Program-made: the position numbers and the translations under genes | Origin: Prevotellaceae bacterium | Lineage (GTDB): Bacteria > Bacteroidota > Bacteroidia > Bacteroidales > Bacteroidaceae | Assembly (NCBI GenBank): GCA_030531085.1 | Contig: JAUNOM010000001.1 | Location: 1 to 64,000 of the forward strand | Length of the DNA: 64,000 nt | Direction: 5' to 3' | The notes under the pieces: generated by a model | What the model saw: only the letters and a program-made list of their open reading frames with translations | The model's database searches: none | What the model was told of the DNA's origin: nothing | Shown: piece by piece, positions 42,346-51,016 of the stretch | Numbering within the stretch: position 1 is the stretch's first letter | How the letters are laid out: each line of letters begins with the position of its first letter

Positions 42346-43140
42346 CTATTTCAGTCCTTCAATGTCCCGCTTTACATTACTTCTTATCTTTGTGAGATAC
42401 TGCTTCATTCTGTCGGCGTCCTTGTTGTCAATGATGTCGAGCAGCTCCTTCAGCTCTTGTCTTATCTGGTCCACCTGGTCGTGTGTGTAGGGGTTGAACA
42501 GCACCTCCTGCAGCAGATAGTCGTCCTCGTTGAGAACGCCTTTGGCTATGCGCAGGTGACGCTTGAAGGTGGTGCCCGGCGCATCCTGATGCTTCATTAC
42601 CGCCGAAAAGACGAATGTGGACACGAAAGGTATGGACAGTGAGTATGCCACGGTCTTGTCATGCTCCTCGAAAGAGTACTCGTATATGTTCAGACCCAGG
42701 CGGCTGTACAGGTCCTTGAAGAAGCATTGGCCCATGCAGTCACCCTCTGTTATGATGATGGCGTTCTCCTCTGACAGCTGGTTCAGGTTGGCAAATGTCG
42801 GACCGAACATAGGGTGGGTGCTGACATAGCGGCGTCCCGTGGATACATAGAACTCCTTCAGACCGGTCTTTACAGACGCGATGTCGCTGATAAGGCACTC
42901 GTCGCTGAGGTAGGGCAGCACCTCGTTGAATGCGGGGATGGTGTATTTGACTGTCGCCGCGTTGATAACCAGTTCCGGATTGAATGCGCGCACCTCCTCA
43001 AGGTCGGTGAACCGCTGGCAGTTATATGTGAAGCGCAGGCGCCTGGCGTCCTTCTCGTACACGCCAACCTCATGGTCAAAGCTTAGCAGGTCAATGAAGA
43101 ATGAGCCCATCTTGCCCGCTCCGAGAATAAGAATCTTCAT
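42346..43140 (-). CDS. tyrA: Prephenate dehydrogenase
   Basis: 264 residues. The NAD(P) fold starts MKILILGAGKMGSFFIDLL, with ISDIASVK and the substrate motif STHPMFGPT, followed by the helical dimerisation domain. It oxidises prephenate to 4-hydroxyphenylpyruvate for tyrosine. There is no fused chorismate mutase, which is provided by the gene just upstream, and no ACT domain, so feedback control may act elsewhere. Last gene of the operon, 21 bp after DAHPS/CM. Confidence 0.9.
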   Translation of the reverse strand: MKILILGAGKMGSFFIDLLSFDHEVGVYEKDARRLRFTYNCQRFTDLEEVRAFNPELVINAATVKYTIPAFNEVLPYLSDECLISDIASVKTGLKEFYVSTGRRYVSTHPMFGPTFANLNQLSEENAIIITEGDCMGQCFFKDLYSRLGLNIYEYSFEEHDKTVAYSLSIPFVSTFVFSAVMKHQDAPGTTFKRHLRIAKGVLNEDDYLLQEVLFNPYTHDQVDQIRQELKELLDIIDNKDADRMKQYLTKIRSNVKRDIEGLK

Positions 43141-43161
43141 CTTTGTAGTGTAATCCTTTGC

Positions 43162-44226
43162 TTATTTGTTTATTATCTCAAGCTGCTGGCGTACGGACTC
43201 CTCGTGGATGGCCTCGAAAACGGTCTTCACAAATTCCTCGCTCATGCCGCACAGTGCGCCCTGCGCGCCGCGCTTGTCCAGTATCTCGTTGTAACGTCCT
43301 GTCTGCAGCACTGTCATGTTGTGCTCCTTCTTGTACTGTCCTATCTCGCGGCATACGCGGAAACGCTGTGATAGCAGCTCCAGCAGTTTGTCGTCCTGCT
43401 CGTCTATCTGCTTGCGCAGAGCGGTTATGTTTTCTGTTGTCATGTTCTCGTCACGTATTTGCAGTAGGGTGAGGATGTAGTCGAGTACATCCGGTGTCAC
43501 TTGTTGCTTGGCATCGCTCCATGCCTTGTCCGGATCGCAGTGGCTTTCCACTATTAGTCCGTCAAAGCCAAGGTCCATAGCCTGCTGGCACAGTGGTGCG
43601 ACCAGCTCGCGGCGGCCTCCGATATGGCTTGGATCACATACTATAGGCAGTTCCGGTATGCGGCGGCGCAGCTCTATAGGTATCTGCCACATGGGCAGGT
43701 TGCGGTATATCTTCTTGTCGTATGATGAGAATCCGCGGTGTATCGCTCCGAGTCTCTTCACGCCGGCAAGGTTTATGCGCTCCAGTGCGCCTATCCACAG
43801 TTCCAGATCAGGGTTTACCGGGTTTTTGACAAGTACAGGTATCTCTATTCCCTTCATGGAGTCGGCAAGTTCCTGCATGGCGAATGGATTGGCCGATGTG
43901 CGTGCTCCTACCCAGAGGAGGTCAATGCCGTACTTCATTGCCAGCTCCACGTGCTCCGGTGTGGCCACCTCTGTGCACATCTGCATTCCTGTCTCCTTCT
44001 TGGCCTGTGCCATCCATTTTAGGGCAGGCTCGCCGTGACCCTCGAAACCGCCCGGCTTGGTGCGTGGCTTCCATACTCCTGCGCGGAACATGTGGCAGCC
44101 TTTATGCGCCAGCTGCTGCGCTGTTGTCATTACCTGCTCCTCTGTCTCTGCCGAACATGGGCCGGCGATTACGAATGGGCGTTTGTTATCACTTGGAAGA
44201 TTGAGTGCCTCAAGTTGTAAATCCAT
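43162..44226 (-). CDS. DAHP synthase fused to chorismate mutase
   Basis: 354 residues from MDLQLEALNLPSDNKRPFVI. The open frame continues 300 bases upstream, but those residues show no family similarity and overlap the end of the aminotransferase gene. Residues about 17-260 are the DAHP synthase barrel (AGPCSAETEEQV, FRAGVWKPRTKPGGFEG, WVGARTSANPF, CDPSHIGGRR); about 270-354 are an AroQ chorismate mutase (TALRKQIDEQDDKLLELLSQR). A C-terminal mutase that controls the synthase is known from Porphyromonas gingivalis. It carries out the first shikimate step and the chorismate to prephenate step. Confidence 0.93.
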   Translation of the reverse strand: MDLQLEALNLPSDNKRPFVIAGPCSAETEEQVMTTAQQLAHKGCHMFRAGVWKPRTKPGGFEGHGEPALKWMAQAKKETGMQMCTEVATPEHVELAMKYGIDLLWVGARTSANPFAMQELADSMKGIEIPVLVKNPVNPDLELWIGALERINLAGVKRLGAIHRGFSSYDKKIYRNLPMWQIPIELRRRIPELPIVCDPSHIGGRRELVAPLCQQAMDLGFDGLIVESHCDPDKAWSDAKQQVTPDVLDYILTLLQIRDENMTTENITALRKQIDEQDDKLLELLSQRFRVCREIGQYKKEHNMTVLQTGRYNEILDKRGAQGALCGMSEEFVKTVFEAIHEESVRQQLEIINK

Positions 44227-44294
44227 TGTATTGTATATTTGTTTATAATGTGTTGATGTTTCTGTATTATATAGTAATGTGTAGTGGCGGTGCG

Positions 44295-45467
44295 TTATGG
44301 CTGCATAACCTCCTTTATCCTGCCCAGCGCCTCCTGTATCTTCTCGTCCTTGGCGCATAGGGATATTCGGATATAGCGCTCGCCGTTGCTGCCGAATATG
44401 AAGCCGGGAGTGATGAATACGCGTGCCTTGTGCAGTATCATCTCTGTAAGGTCCTCCACGTTGTCGTACTTGTCTGGAATCCTGCCCCACAGGAACATTC
44501 CTACAGAGTCCTTGTCGTATGTGCATCCGAGGGTGTCCATTATCCTTTCAGCGATTACGCGGCGACGCTTGTAGTTGTCGTAATTGTTCACCCTATGCCA
44601 CTCGTCTGCGTTGTGGTAGGCCTCTGCGGCGGCCAGTTGCAGCCCTCTGAACGTTCCGGAGTCAATGTTTGACTTCACTTTCAGTATCCATGAGATGAAC
44701 TCGCTGTTAGTGGCTACCATTCCAACACGCCATCCCGGCATGTTATGGCTCTTGGACATGGAGTTGAACTCTATGCAGCAGTCCTTTGCTCCGGGTATCT
44801 GCAGCAGTGACTGTGGATTGTCGTTGATGATGAAGGAGTACGGATTGTCGTTTACCACAACGATATTGTGCTGCTTGGCGAACTGTACCAGCCTCTCGTA
44901 TGTCTCCCGTCGCGCATTGCCTCCAGTGGGCATATTGGGGTAGTTGGTCCACATTATCTTCACTTTGCTGAGGTCCATGCTCTCCAGTGCGTCGAAGTCT
45001 GGCTGCCATCCGTCATTCTCCTTCAGGTCATAGTTTACAATCTTCTGCCCGAGAATCTTGGACAGCGAGGTGTATGTGGGGTAGCCGGGATTGGGAACCA
45101 GCACCTCGTCACCGGGATTGCATAGTGCGAGTGTCACGTGCAGTATGGCTTCCTTGGAGCCAATCATAGGCTGTATCTCTGTCTTCGGGTCAAGCTCCAC
45201 GTTATACCAGCGCTTGTAGAAGTATGCCATGGCCTCTCTTAACTCCGGTATGCCCATTGTGGGCTGGTATCCATGTGCGGAAGGGTCGTGTGCCACTTCA
45301 CATAGTTTGTTGACTGTAGCCTCTGACGGCGGCATGTCGGGTGAACCGATGGCGAGGGAGATGATGTCCATGCCCTGCGCATTGAGCTGTGCCACCTCCT
45401 TCAGCTTGCGGCTGAAGTAGTATTCCTGTACTGACGACAGGCGGTCGGCTGGTTTGATGTTGTTCAT
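44295..45467 (-). CDS. PLP-dependent aminotransferase (class I/II)
   Basis: 390 residues from MNNIKPADRLSSVQEYYF; the ATG at 45539 lies inside pheA and is less likely. PLP-binding lysine in SMSKSHNMPGWRVG, cofactor segments MWTNYPNMPTGG, VVNDNPYSF and the phosphate-binding GSKEAILH are visible. The position between pheA and the DAHPS/CM gene suggests it makes phenylalanine and tyrosine from their keto acids, or prephenate to arogenate. Overall similarity is to the LL-diaminopimelate/aspartate aminotransferase group, so specificity rests on context. Confidence 0.88.
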   Translation of the reverse strand: MNNIKPADRLSSVQEYYFSRKLKEVAQLNAQGMDIISLAIGSPDMPPSEATVNKLCEVAHDPSAHGYQPTMGIPELREAMAYFYKRWYNVELDPKTEIQPMIGSKEAILHVTLALCNPGDEVLVPNPGYPTYTSLSKILGQKIVNYDLKENDGWQPDFDALESMDLSKVKIMWTNYPNMPTGGNARRETYERLVQFAKQHNIVVVNDNPYSFIINDNPQSLLQIPGAKDCCIEFNSMSKSHNMPGWRVGMVATNSEFISWILKVKSNIDSGTFRGLQLAAAEAYHNADEWHRVNNYDNYKRRRVIAERIMDTLGCTYDKDSVGMFLWGRIPDKYDNVEDLTEMILHKARVFITPGFIFGSNGERYIRISLCAKDEKIQEALGRIKEVMQP

Positions 45468-45516
45468 ATTGTGTTGTTGATTTATGTTTATAAGGTTTGT
45501 GTGCTGTCTCTTTCCT

Positions 45517-46347
45517 CTATGCCGACTTGTATTCACCAAGGATTATGAGGTCCTTTGTAAGCGGTGTTATGGCATCGATGCTCTGGCGGTATCTTGTCAG
45601 GTCGTCATACGTCACGTCCACGTAGAAAAGGTATTCCCATTCTCTGCCTATTATGGGCAGGGACTGTATCTTTGTGAGGTTTATCTTGTAGAAAGACAAT
45701 ATTGAAAGCACCTGTGACAGGGAGCCTTCCTCATGTGGCAGTGAGAAGACGATGCTCGACTTGTCAGACTCGTTGAGCGCTCTAAGGAAATCAGCCTTGC
45801 GTGGGTCTGTCATGACAAGGAAGCGGGTGTAGTTGTGTGGATTGTCCTCCACGTGGTTCTCCAGCACCTCCAGTCCGTAAAGTCTTGCCGCGTCGGCGTG
45901 GCACAGGGCCGCAACACCCTTCAGATTGTTTTCTGCTATCCACTTGGCGGAGCCTGCTGTGTCCTCGTCCTCAACCATCTTGAGGTTGGGATGCTTGGAA
46001 AGGTATTTGCAGCATTGAGCGAGGGCGACGGGATGTGAATGCACTTCTGTTATATCATCTGCCGTTTGCCCCGGAAGACAGCACAGACAGTGGCTTATAT
46101 GTGTCTTGTGCTCGCCTACGACAGACATGCCTGACTCGCGCAGCAGTTCGTAGTTATGGAGCAGTGAGCCTGCTATGGTGTTCTCTATTGCCATTATTCC
46201 CAATACGGTAGGGTCCTGTTTCATGTGCTCAAAGACTTCCTCGAACGTGGAGCAGCATATTATCTGCAGTTGTTCCCCTTGGAAGTAATGGTGTGCTGTG
46301 ATGTCGTGGAACGAGCCAATCTCGCCCTGTATCGCTATTCTCTTCAT
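45517..46347 (-). CDS. pheA: Prephenate dehydratase
   Basis: 276 residues. A prephenate dehydratase domain (QGEIGSFHDITAHHYF, IMAIENTIAGSLLHNYELL, NYTRFLVM) is followed by an ACT domain (about 195-270). The ACT phenylalanine-binding motifs usually written GALV and ESRP appear here as GSLSQVL and KIQSLPI, so feedback by phenylalanine may be weakened. It makes phenylpyruvate from prephenate. First structural gene of the operon, behind a 255-nt leader with an attenuator. Confidence 0.92.
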   Translation of the reverse strand: MKRIAIQGEIGSFHDITAHHYFQGEQLQIICCSTFEEVFEHMKQDPTVLGIMAIENTIAGSLLHNYELLRESGMSVVGEHKTHISHCLCCLPGQTADDITEVHSHPVALAQCCKYLSKHPNLKMVEDEDTAGSAKWIAENNLKGVAALCHADAARLYGLEVLENHVEDNPHNYTRFLVMTDPRKADFLRALNESDKSSIVFSLPHEEGSLSQVLSILSFYKINLTKIQSLPIIGREWEYLFYVDVTYDDLTRYRQSIDAITPLTKDLIILGEYKSA

Positions 46348-46412
46348 CTTTTTTGTCTTTGTGTTTCTTTTATTTCTGTGTAGTCTGACTGTTAGTGTTT
46401 ATGTATAAAATT

Positions 46413-46448
46413 AAAGTCCCGTATAGATGTTATTCTATGCGGGACTTT
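46413..46448 (-). terminator. Attenuator terminator in the pheA operon leader
   Basis: On the minus strand AAAGTCCCGCATAGA (46434-46448) pairs with TCTATACGGGACTTT (46413-46427) around a 6-nt loop (one G-U pair), followed by AATTTTATAC. It lies 66 nt before the pheA ATG and downstream of the Phe/Tyr-rich leader peptide. TCCCGC in its first arm can instead pair with GCGGGA at 46502-46507, inside the leader frame. Confidence 0.8.
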
Positions 46449-46489
46449 GCAAATATGATGCTTTTGCTTGTTTATCCTTAAGTTGAACT

Positions 46490-46573
46490 CTACACGCAAC
46501 TTCCCGCTTCACAGTGTCCTGTAAAGTAAAAGTAAAAATAAAAGAAAGATGCGTATGAATTGTTCATGTTCAT
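46490..46573 (-). CDS. Phe/Tyr-rich leader peptide, 27 aa
   Basis: An ATG at 46573, about 30 nt after the predicted transcript start, opens a 27-codon frame ending at TAG (46490-46492). Residues 10-17 are FFYFYFYF, five Phe and three Tyr in a row, followed by TGHCEAGSCV. The downstream operon makes exactly these two amino acids. Too short for ordinary ORF calling. The pattern is that of regulatory leader peptides such as PheL, where ribosome stalling on scarce charged tRNA sets the choice between terminator and antiterminator. Confidence 0.82.
   Translation of the reverse strand: MNMNNSYASFFYFYFYFTGHCEAGSCV
46502..46507 (-). promoter_or_regulatory. Putative antiterminator arm in the leader
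   Basis: GCGGGA on the minus strand is encoded by the Ala-Gly codons near the end of the leader peptide. It is complementary to TCCCGC of the terminator's first arm (46439-46444). A ribosome stalled at the Phe/Tyr codons would leave it free, and one at the stop codon would cover it. A small stem, AAGTTG/CAACTT, directly follows. Confidence 0.55.
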
Positions 46574-46608
46574 TGCTTCGTCTTTTTACGTGTTGGTTTT
46601 AAATCGTT

Positions 46609-46640
46609 GCAAAATTACATCTTTTTATTGAAACTTGCAA
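46609..46640 (-). promoter_or_regulatory. Promoter of the Phe/Tyr operon
   Basis: Minus-strand TTG (46638-46640) and TAATTTTGC (46609-46617) are 20 nt apart. Predicted start near 46602, giving a leader of about 255 nt. Confidence 0.7.
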
Positions 46641-46758
46641 ATTTTTTCTGTATAAAATTGATGATTTGTTACAAAAAGACCGTTTTCCTGTCATTGTAGT
46701 ATGTGTGTGCCGTTACATTTCAAGTCTGATACATTATTTATATTATGGATATGAAAAA

Positions 46759-46799
46759 ACAGTTTGTAGGCAAAATGGTATGTTTAGCCTACAAACTGT
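46759..46799 (-). terminator. Rho-independent terminator after the S41 peptidase gene
   Basis: Perfect 13-bp arms ACAGTTTGTAGGC (46759-46771) and GCCTACAAACTGT (46787-46799). On the minus strand the stem is followed by TTTTTTCATA. It ends the long minus-strand gene run that starts near 55.5 kb. Confidence 0.9.
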
Positions 46800-46819
46800 A
46801 ACTCGTGTTTATCCGTTTT

Positions 46820-48424
46820 TTATCTGTTTCTTTTTTTCTTGAAGAAGTCAAGTGCTGCCTTTATGGTTCTGTCGTCACGGTTCAGGTATTCCGTCCAGGC
46901 CTGTTCGTCGAGCATGGAGTATATGATGCGCGAGGTTATGTATGTCTCTAACAGGTGATATGATTTCTTTATCATCAGGTTGCGACGCTGCAGTCCGCGC
47001 GTGTTGGCGTATGTGGCAAACTTGTCCACCAGCTTTTGTTTGTCGAGGTATCTGGCCAGTTCTTCCATCTCATCATACTCCTGCAGTGTCTTCCTGTTGT
47101 CGTCGGTGTATGTGTATGCGAACTGAAGTATGAGTCCTGTGGAACTTGCCGCGCGGTAATAGGATGTGAAGTCGGTGGTGTCCTCCGCCACAAAGATGTC
47201 TGGTGTTATGCCACCTCCGCCATAAACGGTTCTGCCGCTGACGGTATGATACGCCGGACCGTTATGCTTTATGCTGTCCTTGCTGAAGAACTCGCCGTGC
47301 TCATAGCGTGTGAAGATGTCATTCTTGTACGCATCGCTCTCACCGCCGCTGTAGGGCTTCTGTATACATCTGCCTGATGGGGTGTAGTAACGGGCTATGG
47401 TGAGGCGTATCATCGAACCATCCGGGAAACCAATCTGCTGTTGTACCAGTCCCTTGCCGAATGATCGGCGGCCTATTATCGTGCCTCGGTCATTGTCCTG
47501 CATTGCTCCTGCGAATATTTCACTGGCAGATGCAGAGTTCTCATTGATTAACACCACCAGTGGCATTTTCTGATATGAGCCGCGTCCGTCGCTCTTGTAT
47601 TCCTGCCGTTGTGACTTGCGGCCTTGGGTATATACAATGAGCTTGTTGTCGGGCAGGAATTCATTGGCCATCTGTACAGCGGCCTCCAGATAGCCGCCCG
47701 TATTGTCCCGCAGGTCTATGACAAGGTTTCTGAATCCATGTTGGGACAGCTCGGCCAGTGATACAAGCATCTCCGCGTATGTATTCTCTCCGAAATTCTT
47801 TATGCGGATATAGCCTGTATTCTCATCGAGCATATATGTAGCCATGATGCTTCTCGTCTTCACCTCTCCGCGAGTGATCTCCACGGAGATGGGTTTCTTG
47901 GCCCCATATCGCATTATGCCGACCCTCACCTTTGACTTGTCGGGGCCTTTGAGCTTGTGCATGGCGTCCTCACTGGTAATGCCCTTGCCTACGAATGGTT
48001 TGCCGTCGATGCTTACTATCTTGTCTCCTGCAAGTAATCCTGCCTTTTGTGCCGGGCCGCCGCTTATCACATTCTGCACGTGCAGGGTGTCCTGACGTAT
48101 CACGAACTCTATGCCTATGCCGTAGAATGAGCCTTTTAGGTCATCGCTTGCGCTCTGTGCGTCCTTGGCGGATATGTATACGGAGTGGGGATCGAGCTCT
48201 GACAGTATCTGTGGTATGGCTTTCTCCACAAGATCATTAATGTTTACGGTGTCAACATACTGGTCATCGACGATGTGGAGCAGGTTGTTAAGACGGTTGC
48301 TGCCAGAGTTGATGATGTTGAGGCGGTTGCCGGAGAAGTGGTTGGCGTAGAATGTGCCTACCATTATGCCGATAACGACACACAGTGCCATTATCAGCGG
48401 CATGTATCGTGAGTTATTGTTCAT
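46820..48424 (-). CDS. S41-family C-terminal processing peptidase (CtpA-like)
   Basis: 534 residues. N-terminal membrane anchor (about 8-27), then a PDZ domain (about 95-190) and the S41 protease core. The catalytic Ser lies in NENSASASEIFAGAMQD (about 295-311) with Lys324 in RRSFGKGLVQ; DLRDNTGGYLEAAV is the conserved substrate strand. About 150 residues follow the core, including a helical C-terminal extension. It acts in the periplasm on C-termini of envelope proteins. It overlaps the deaminase gene by 11 bp. Confidence 0.93.
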   Translation of the reverse strand: MNNNSRYMPLIMALCVVIGIMVGTFYANHFSGNRLNIINSGSNRLNNLLHIVDDQYVDTVNINDLVEKAIPQILSELDPHSVYISAKDAQSASDDLKGSFYGIGIEFVIRQDTLHVQNVISGGPAQKAGLLAGDKIVSIDGKPFVGKGITSEDAMHKLKGPDKSKVRVGIMRYGAKKPISVEITRGEVKTRSIMATYMLDENTGYIRIKNFGENTYAEMLVSLAELSQHGFRNLVIDLRDNTGGYLEAAVQMANEFLPDNKLIVYTQGRKSQRQEYKSDGRGSYQKMPLVVLINENSASASEIFAGAMQDNDRGTIIGRRSFGKGLVQQQIGFPDGSMIRLTIARYYTPSGRCIQKPYSGGESDAYKNDIFTRYEHGEFFSKDSIKHNGPAYHTVSGRTVYGGGGITPDIFVAEDTTDFTSYYRAASSTGLILQFAYTYTDDNRKTLQEYDEMEELARYLDKQKLVDKFATYANTRGLQRRNLMIKKSYHLLETYITSRIIYSMLDEQAWTEYLNRDDRTIKAALDFFKKKRNR

Positions 48425-48875
48425 GCTTATCGTTGTCAGAATCGCTGTTGTTGTTGTCTAACTGTATGTGTATTGCCTCTATGCCGGCCTCCTGGAGCAG
48501 TGATATCCCATCGGCAAGGCGGTACTCCTCTCCGTATATCACCCTTCTTATCCCAGCCTGTATTATCAGCTTTGCACATTCTATACATGGTGCCGCGGTG
48601 ACATACAGTGTGGCTCCCTCGCTGTTGTTGCTGCTTCTTGCCAGCTTTGTTATGGCGTTGGCTTCGGCGTGCAGCACGTATGGGAACGTCTTGTTGTTCT
48701 CCTCACAGACATTGCTGAATCCGCTTGGAGTACCGTTGTATCCATCGCTGATAATCATGTGGTCCTTTACCACAAGTGCGCCTACTTGCCGGCGTTTGCA
48801 GTAGCTGTTCTCTGCCCAGATGCGCGCCATGCGCAGATAGCGGCGGTCCAATAGATTCTGTTTCTTGTTGTTCAT
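48414..48875 (-). CDS. dCMP deaminase (ComEB type)
   Basis: 153 residues. Zinc-binding motifs HAEANAIT and PCIECAKLI place it in the cytidine/deoxycytidylate deaminase family; ENSYCKRRQVGALVVKD and SDGYNGTPSGFSN are typical of dCMP deaminases, which supply dUMP for thymidylate. The last residues (NNNSDSDNDKHEQ) are acidic and overlap the start of the next gene. Confidence 0.92.
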   Translation of the reverse strand: MNNKKQNLLDRRYLRMARIWAENSYCKRRQVGALVVKDHMIISDGYNGTPSGFSNVCEENNKTFPYVLHAEANAITKLARSSNNSEGATLYVTAAPCIECAKLIIQAGIRRVIYGEEYRLADGISLLQEAGIEAIHIQLDNNNSDSDNDKHEQ

Positions 48876-48933
48876 ATTTAAAGGATGAAAGTTCTTTTTT
48901 GTCTATGTGGAGGGATAGGGTGGGGATGGCTTG

Positions 48934-50994
48934 TCAGCTGTCCGCCTTCTTGATGTCATTCCTTTCAAGCAATGCGTCAATGGTTGGCTCCGCGCCCTTG
49001 AACCTCTTGTATAAGGTCATCGGATGCTCTGTGCCGCCTTTGGAAAGGATGCAGTCTCGGAAACGCTGTGCGGTGGCAGGATTGAAGATACCTTCCTTCT
49101 TGAATACTGCAAAGGCATCGGCATCGAGAACTTCTGCCCACTTGTAGCTGTAGTATCCTGCTGAGTATCCGCCGGCCATGATGTGTGAGAACTGTACCGT
49201 CATGCAAGTGTCTGGAAGCTGTTTGCCAATGATGGCATCTTTCCATGCCTCTTTCTCGAATTGCATGATGTCGGCGTTGAACTCTTCCTTCTGAGTGTAG
49301 TATGCCATATCCAGCAGGCCGAAACTTACCTGACGCAGGCAGGCGCAGGCACAGTTGTAGTTTCTGCCCTTGATGAGACGGTCTATCAGTTCGTCTGGCA
49401 TTGGCTCGCCAGTCTCATGATGGAATGCGAAAGTGCTTAGGAATTCCTTCTCGAGTGAGAAGTTTTCCATGAACTGTGACGGCAGTTCCACAAAGTCCCA
49501 CCATACGTTTGTGCCGGAGAGTGACTCAAATCGTGTGTTGGCGAATATACCGTGCAGGGAATGTCCGAACTCATGCAGGAATGTTTCAACCTCTCCAAGT
49601 GTCAATAGTGCAGGCTTGTTATCTGTAGGCTTGGTGAGGTTCATAACTACACTTACGTGCGGTCTTATGTTTCTGCCTTTGCGATCAATCCATTGTCCCT
49701 GATATTCTGTCATCCATGCACCGCCCTGCTTGCCTTTGCGTGGGTGGAAGTCTGCGTAGAACACAGCCAGATAGGAGCCGTCCTTATCAAAGACCTCGTA
49801 TGCCTTCACGTCAGGATGGTATACGGGAATGTCCTTGTTCTCTTTGAATGTTATGCCATACAGACGTTCTGCCAGTCCGAAGACTCCGTCAATTACCTTT
49901 GACAGCTCAAGATATGGGCGTAGCATCTCTGAGTCAACGTTGAATTTCTCAAGTTGCAGCTTATGGGAATAATAAGAACTGTCCCATGGCTCCATCTCAA
50001 AGTCATCGCCTTCCATGCGCTTTGCCTTTGCTTTTACTTCCTCGCGCTCCTTTATTGCTGTAGGCTTATATGCTTTAATGAGGTCATTTAGCAGCTTGTA
50101 TACATTGTCAACATTAGTAGCCATGCGCTTTTTCAACACATAGTCGGCGTATGTCTCGTAGCCTAACAGTTGTGCCAGTTCACGGCGCAGGTTAACAAGA
50201 CGCTTGCATATCTCCAAATTGTTGGAATCATTGTCGTGTGTACACTCTGTGTTCCGTGCCATATACAGTTTCTTGCGCAGTTCCCTGTTTTGTGCGTATT
50301 GCATGAAAGGGCCGTATGATGGAGCGTCAAGAGTTATAACCCATCCGTCAAGGTTACGCTCTTTCGCAGCTGCTAAAGCCGCTTCACGCTGGCTGTCAGG
50401 CAATCCGGCAAGGTCATTCTTGTCCGTGATGTGCAGTGTGAATGCCTTGTTCTCCTTTAAAAGGTTCTGTGAGAACTGTAGGGAAAGCATTCCCGCTTCC
50501 TCGGTCAGTGCGCGCAGACGCTCCTTTCCTGCCTCATCAAGCATTGCTCCGGAGCGTACAAAACCGTCATAGCATTTATTCAGCAGCATTTCCTCTTCCG
50601 GTGTCAACTCGCGATGGTTGTCATATACCGCCTTGATGCGTTGGAAGAGTTTTTCGTTCAGCGTCACATCATTGTCATGCTTGGTAAGCAGCGGCTGCAT
50701 CTTCTGTGCCAGTTCTTCCATTTCATCACAGGTCTCGGCAGAAAGAAGGTTGAAGAATACAGTAGACACATTGTCAAGCAGGTCATAATAGCCTTCATCG
50801 TCATAGTCCGGGTCTATGATAGTATTGTCGAATGTCGGTGGTTCTGGGTTGTTGATGATTTTGTTGATATGCTCATCGTCACGTCTTATGCCTTCAAGGA
50901 AAGCAGGTTCAAAATGCTCTATCTTTATCTTGTCGAACGGCACAGTCTCATGTGGCGTTGTGTATTTCTGAAAGAATGGGTTTGTATTGCTCAT
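48934..50994 (-). CDS. M3-family zinc oligopeptidase (Dcp/OpdA-like)
   Basis: 686 residues, the usual length. The zinc motif HEFGHSLHGIF (about 460-470) and downstream Glu region FVELPSQFMENF are intact; WMTEYQGQWIDRKGRNIRPH is a conserved substrate segment. There is no signal peptide, so it is probably cytoplasmic, degrading short peptides; a dipeptidyl carboxypeptidase role is equally possible. 22 bp after the Crp/Fnr gene. Confidence 0.93.
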   Translation of the reverse strand: MSNTNPFFQKYTTPHETVPFDKIKIEHFEPAFLEGIRRDDEHINKIINNPEPPTFDNTIIDPDYDDEGYYDLLDNVSTVFFNLLSAETCDEMEELAQKMQPLLTKHDNDVTLNEKLFQRIKAVYDNHRELTPEEEMLLNKCYDGFVRSGAMLDEAGKERLRALTEEAGMLSLQFSQNLLKENKAFTLHITDKNDLAGLPDSQREAALAAAKERNLDGWVITLDAPSYGPFMQYAQNRELRKKLYMARNTECTHDNDSNNLEICKRLVNLRRELAQLLGYETYADYVLKKRMATNVDNVYKLLNDLIKAYKPTAIKEREEVKAKAKRMEGDDFEMEPWDSSYYSHKLQLEKFNVDSEMLRPYLELSKVIDGVFGLAERLYGITFKENKDIPVYHPDVKAYEVFDKDGSYLAVFYADFHPRKGKQGGAWMTEYQGQWIDRKGRNIRPHVSVVMNLTKPTDNKPALLTLGEVETFLHEFGHSLHGIFANTRFESLSGTNVWWDFVELPSQFMENFSLEKEFLSTFAFHHETGEPMPDELIDRLIKGRNYNCACACLRQVSFGLLDMAYYTQKEEFNADIMQFEKEAWKDAIIGKQLPDTCMTVQFSHIMAGGYSAGYYSYKWAEVLDADAFAVFKKEGIFNPATAQRFRDCILSKGGTEHPMTLYKRFKGAEPTIDALLERNDIKKADS

Positions 50995-51016
50995 ATTTAA
51001 TAGGATATGTTATGCG

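Noticed and set aside
44227..44526. Upstream extension of the DAHP synthase frame (100 residues)
   Set aside because: It overlaps the aminotransferase gene in another frame and lacks DAHP synthase similarity; MDLQLEALNL at 44226 is the usual start.
46660..46700. ACAAAAAGACCGTTTT near the Phe/Tyr promoter as a fourth copy of the repeat
   Set aside because: Only a short stretch resembles the opening hairpin; no other module follows, so chance or an old remnant is as likely.
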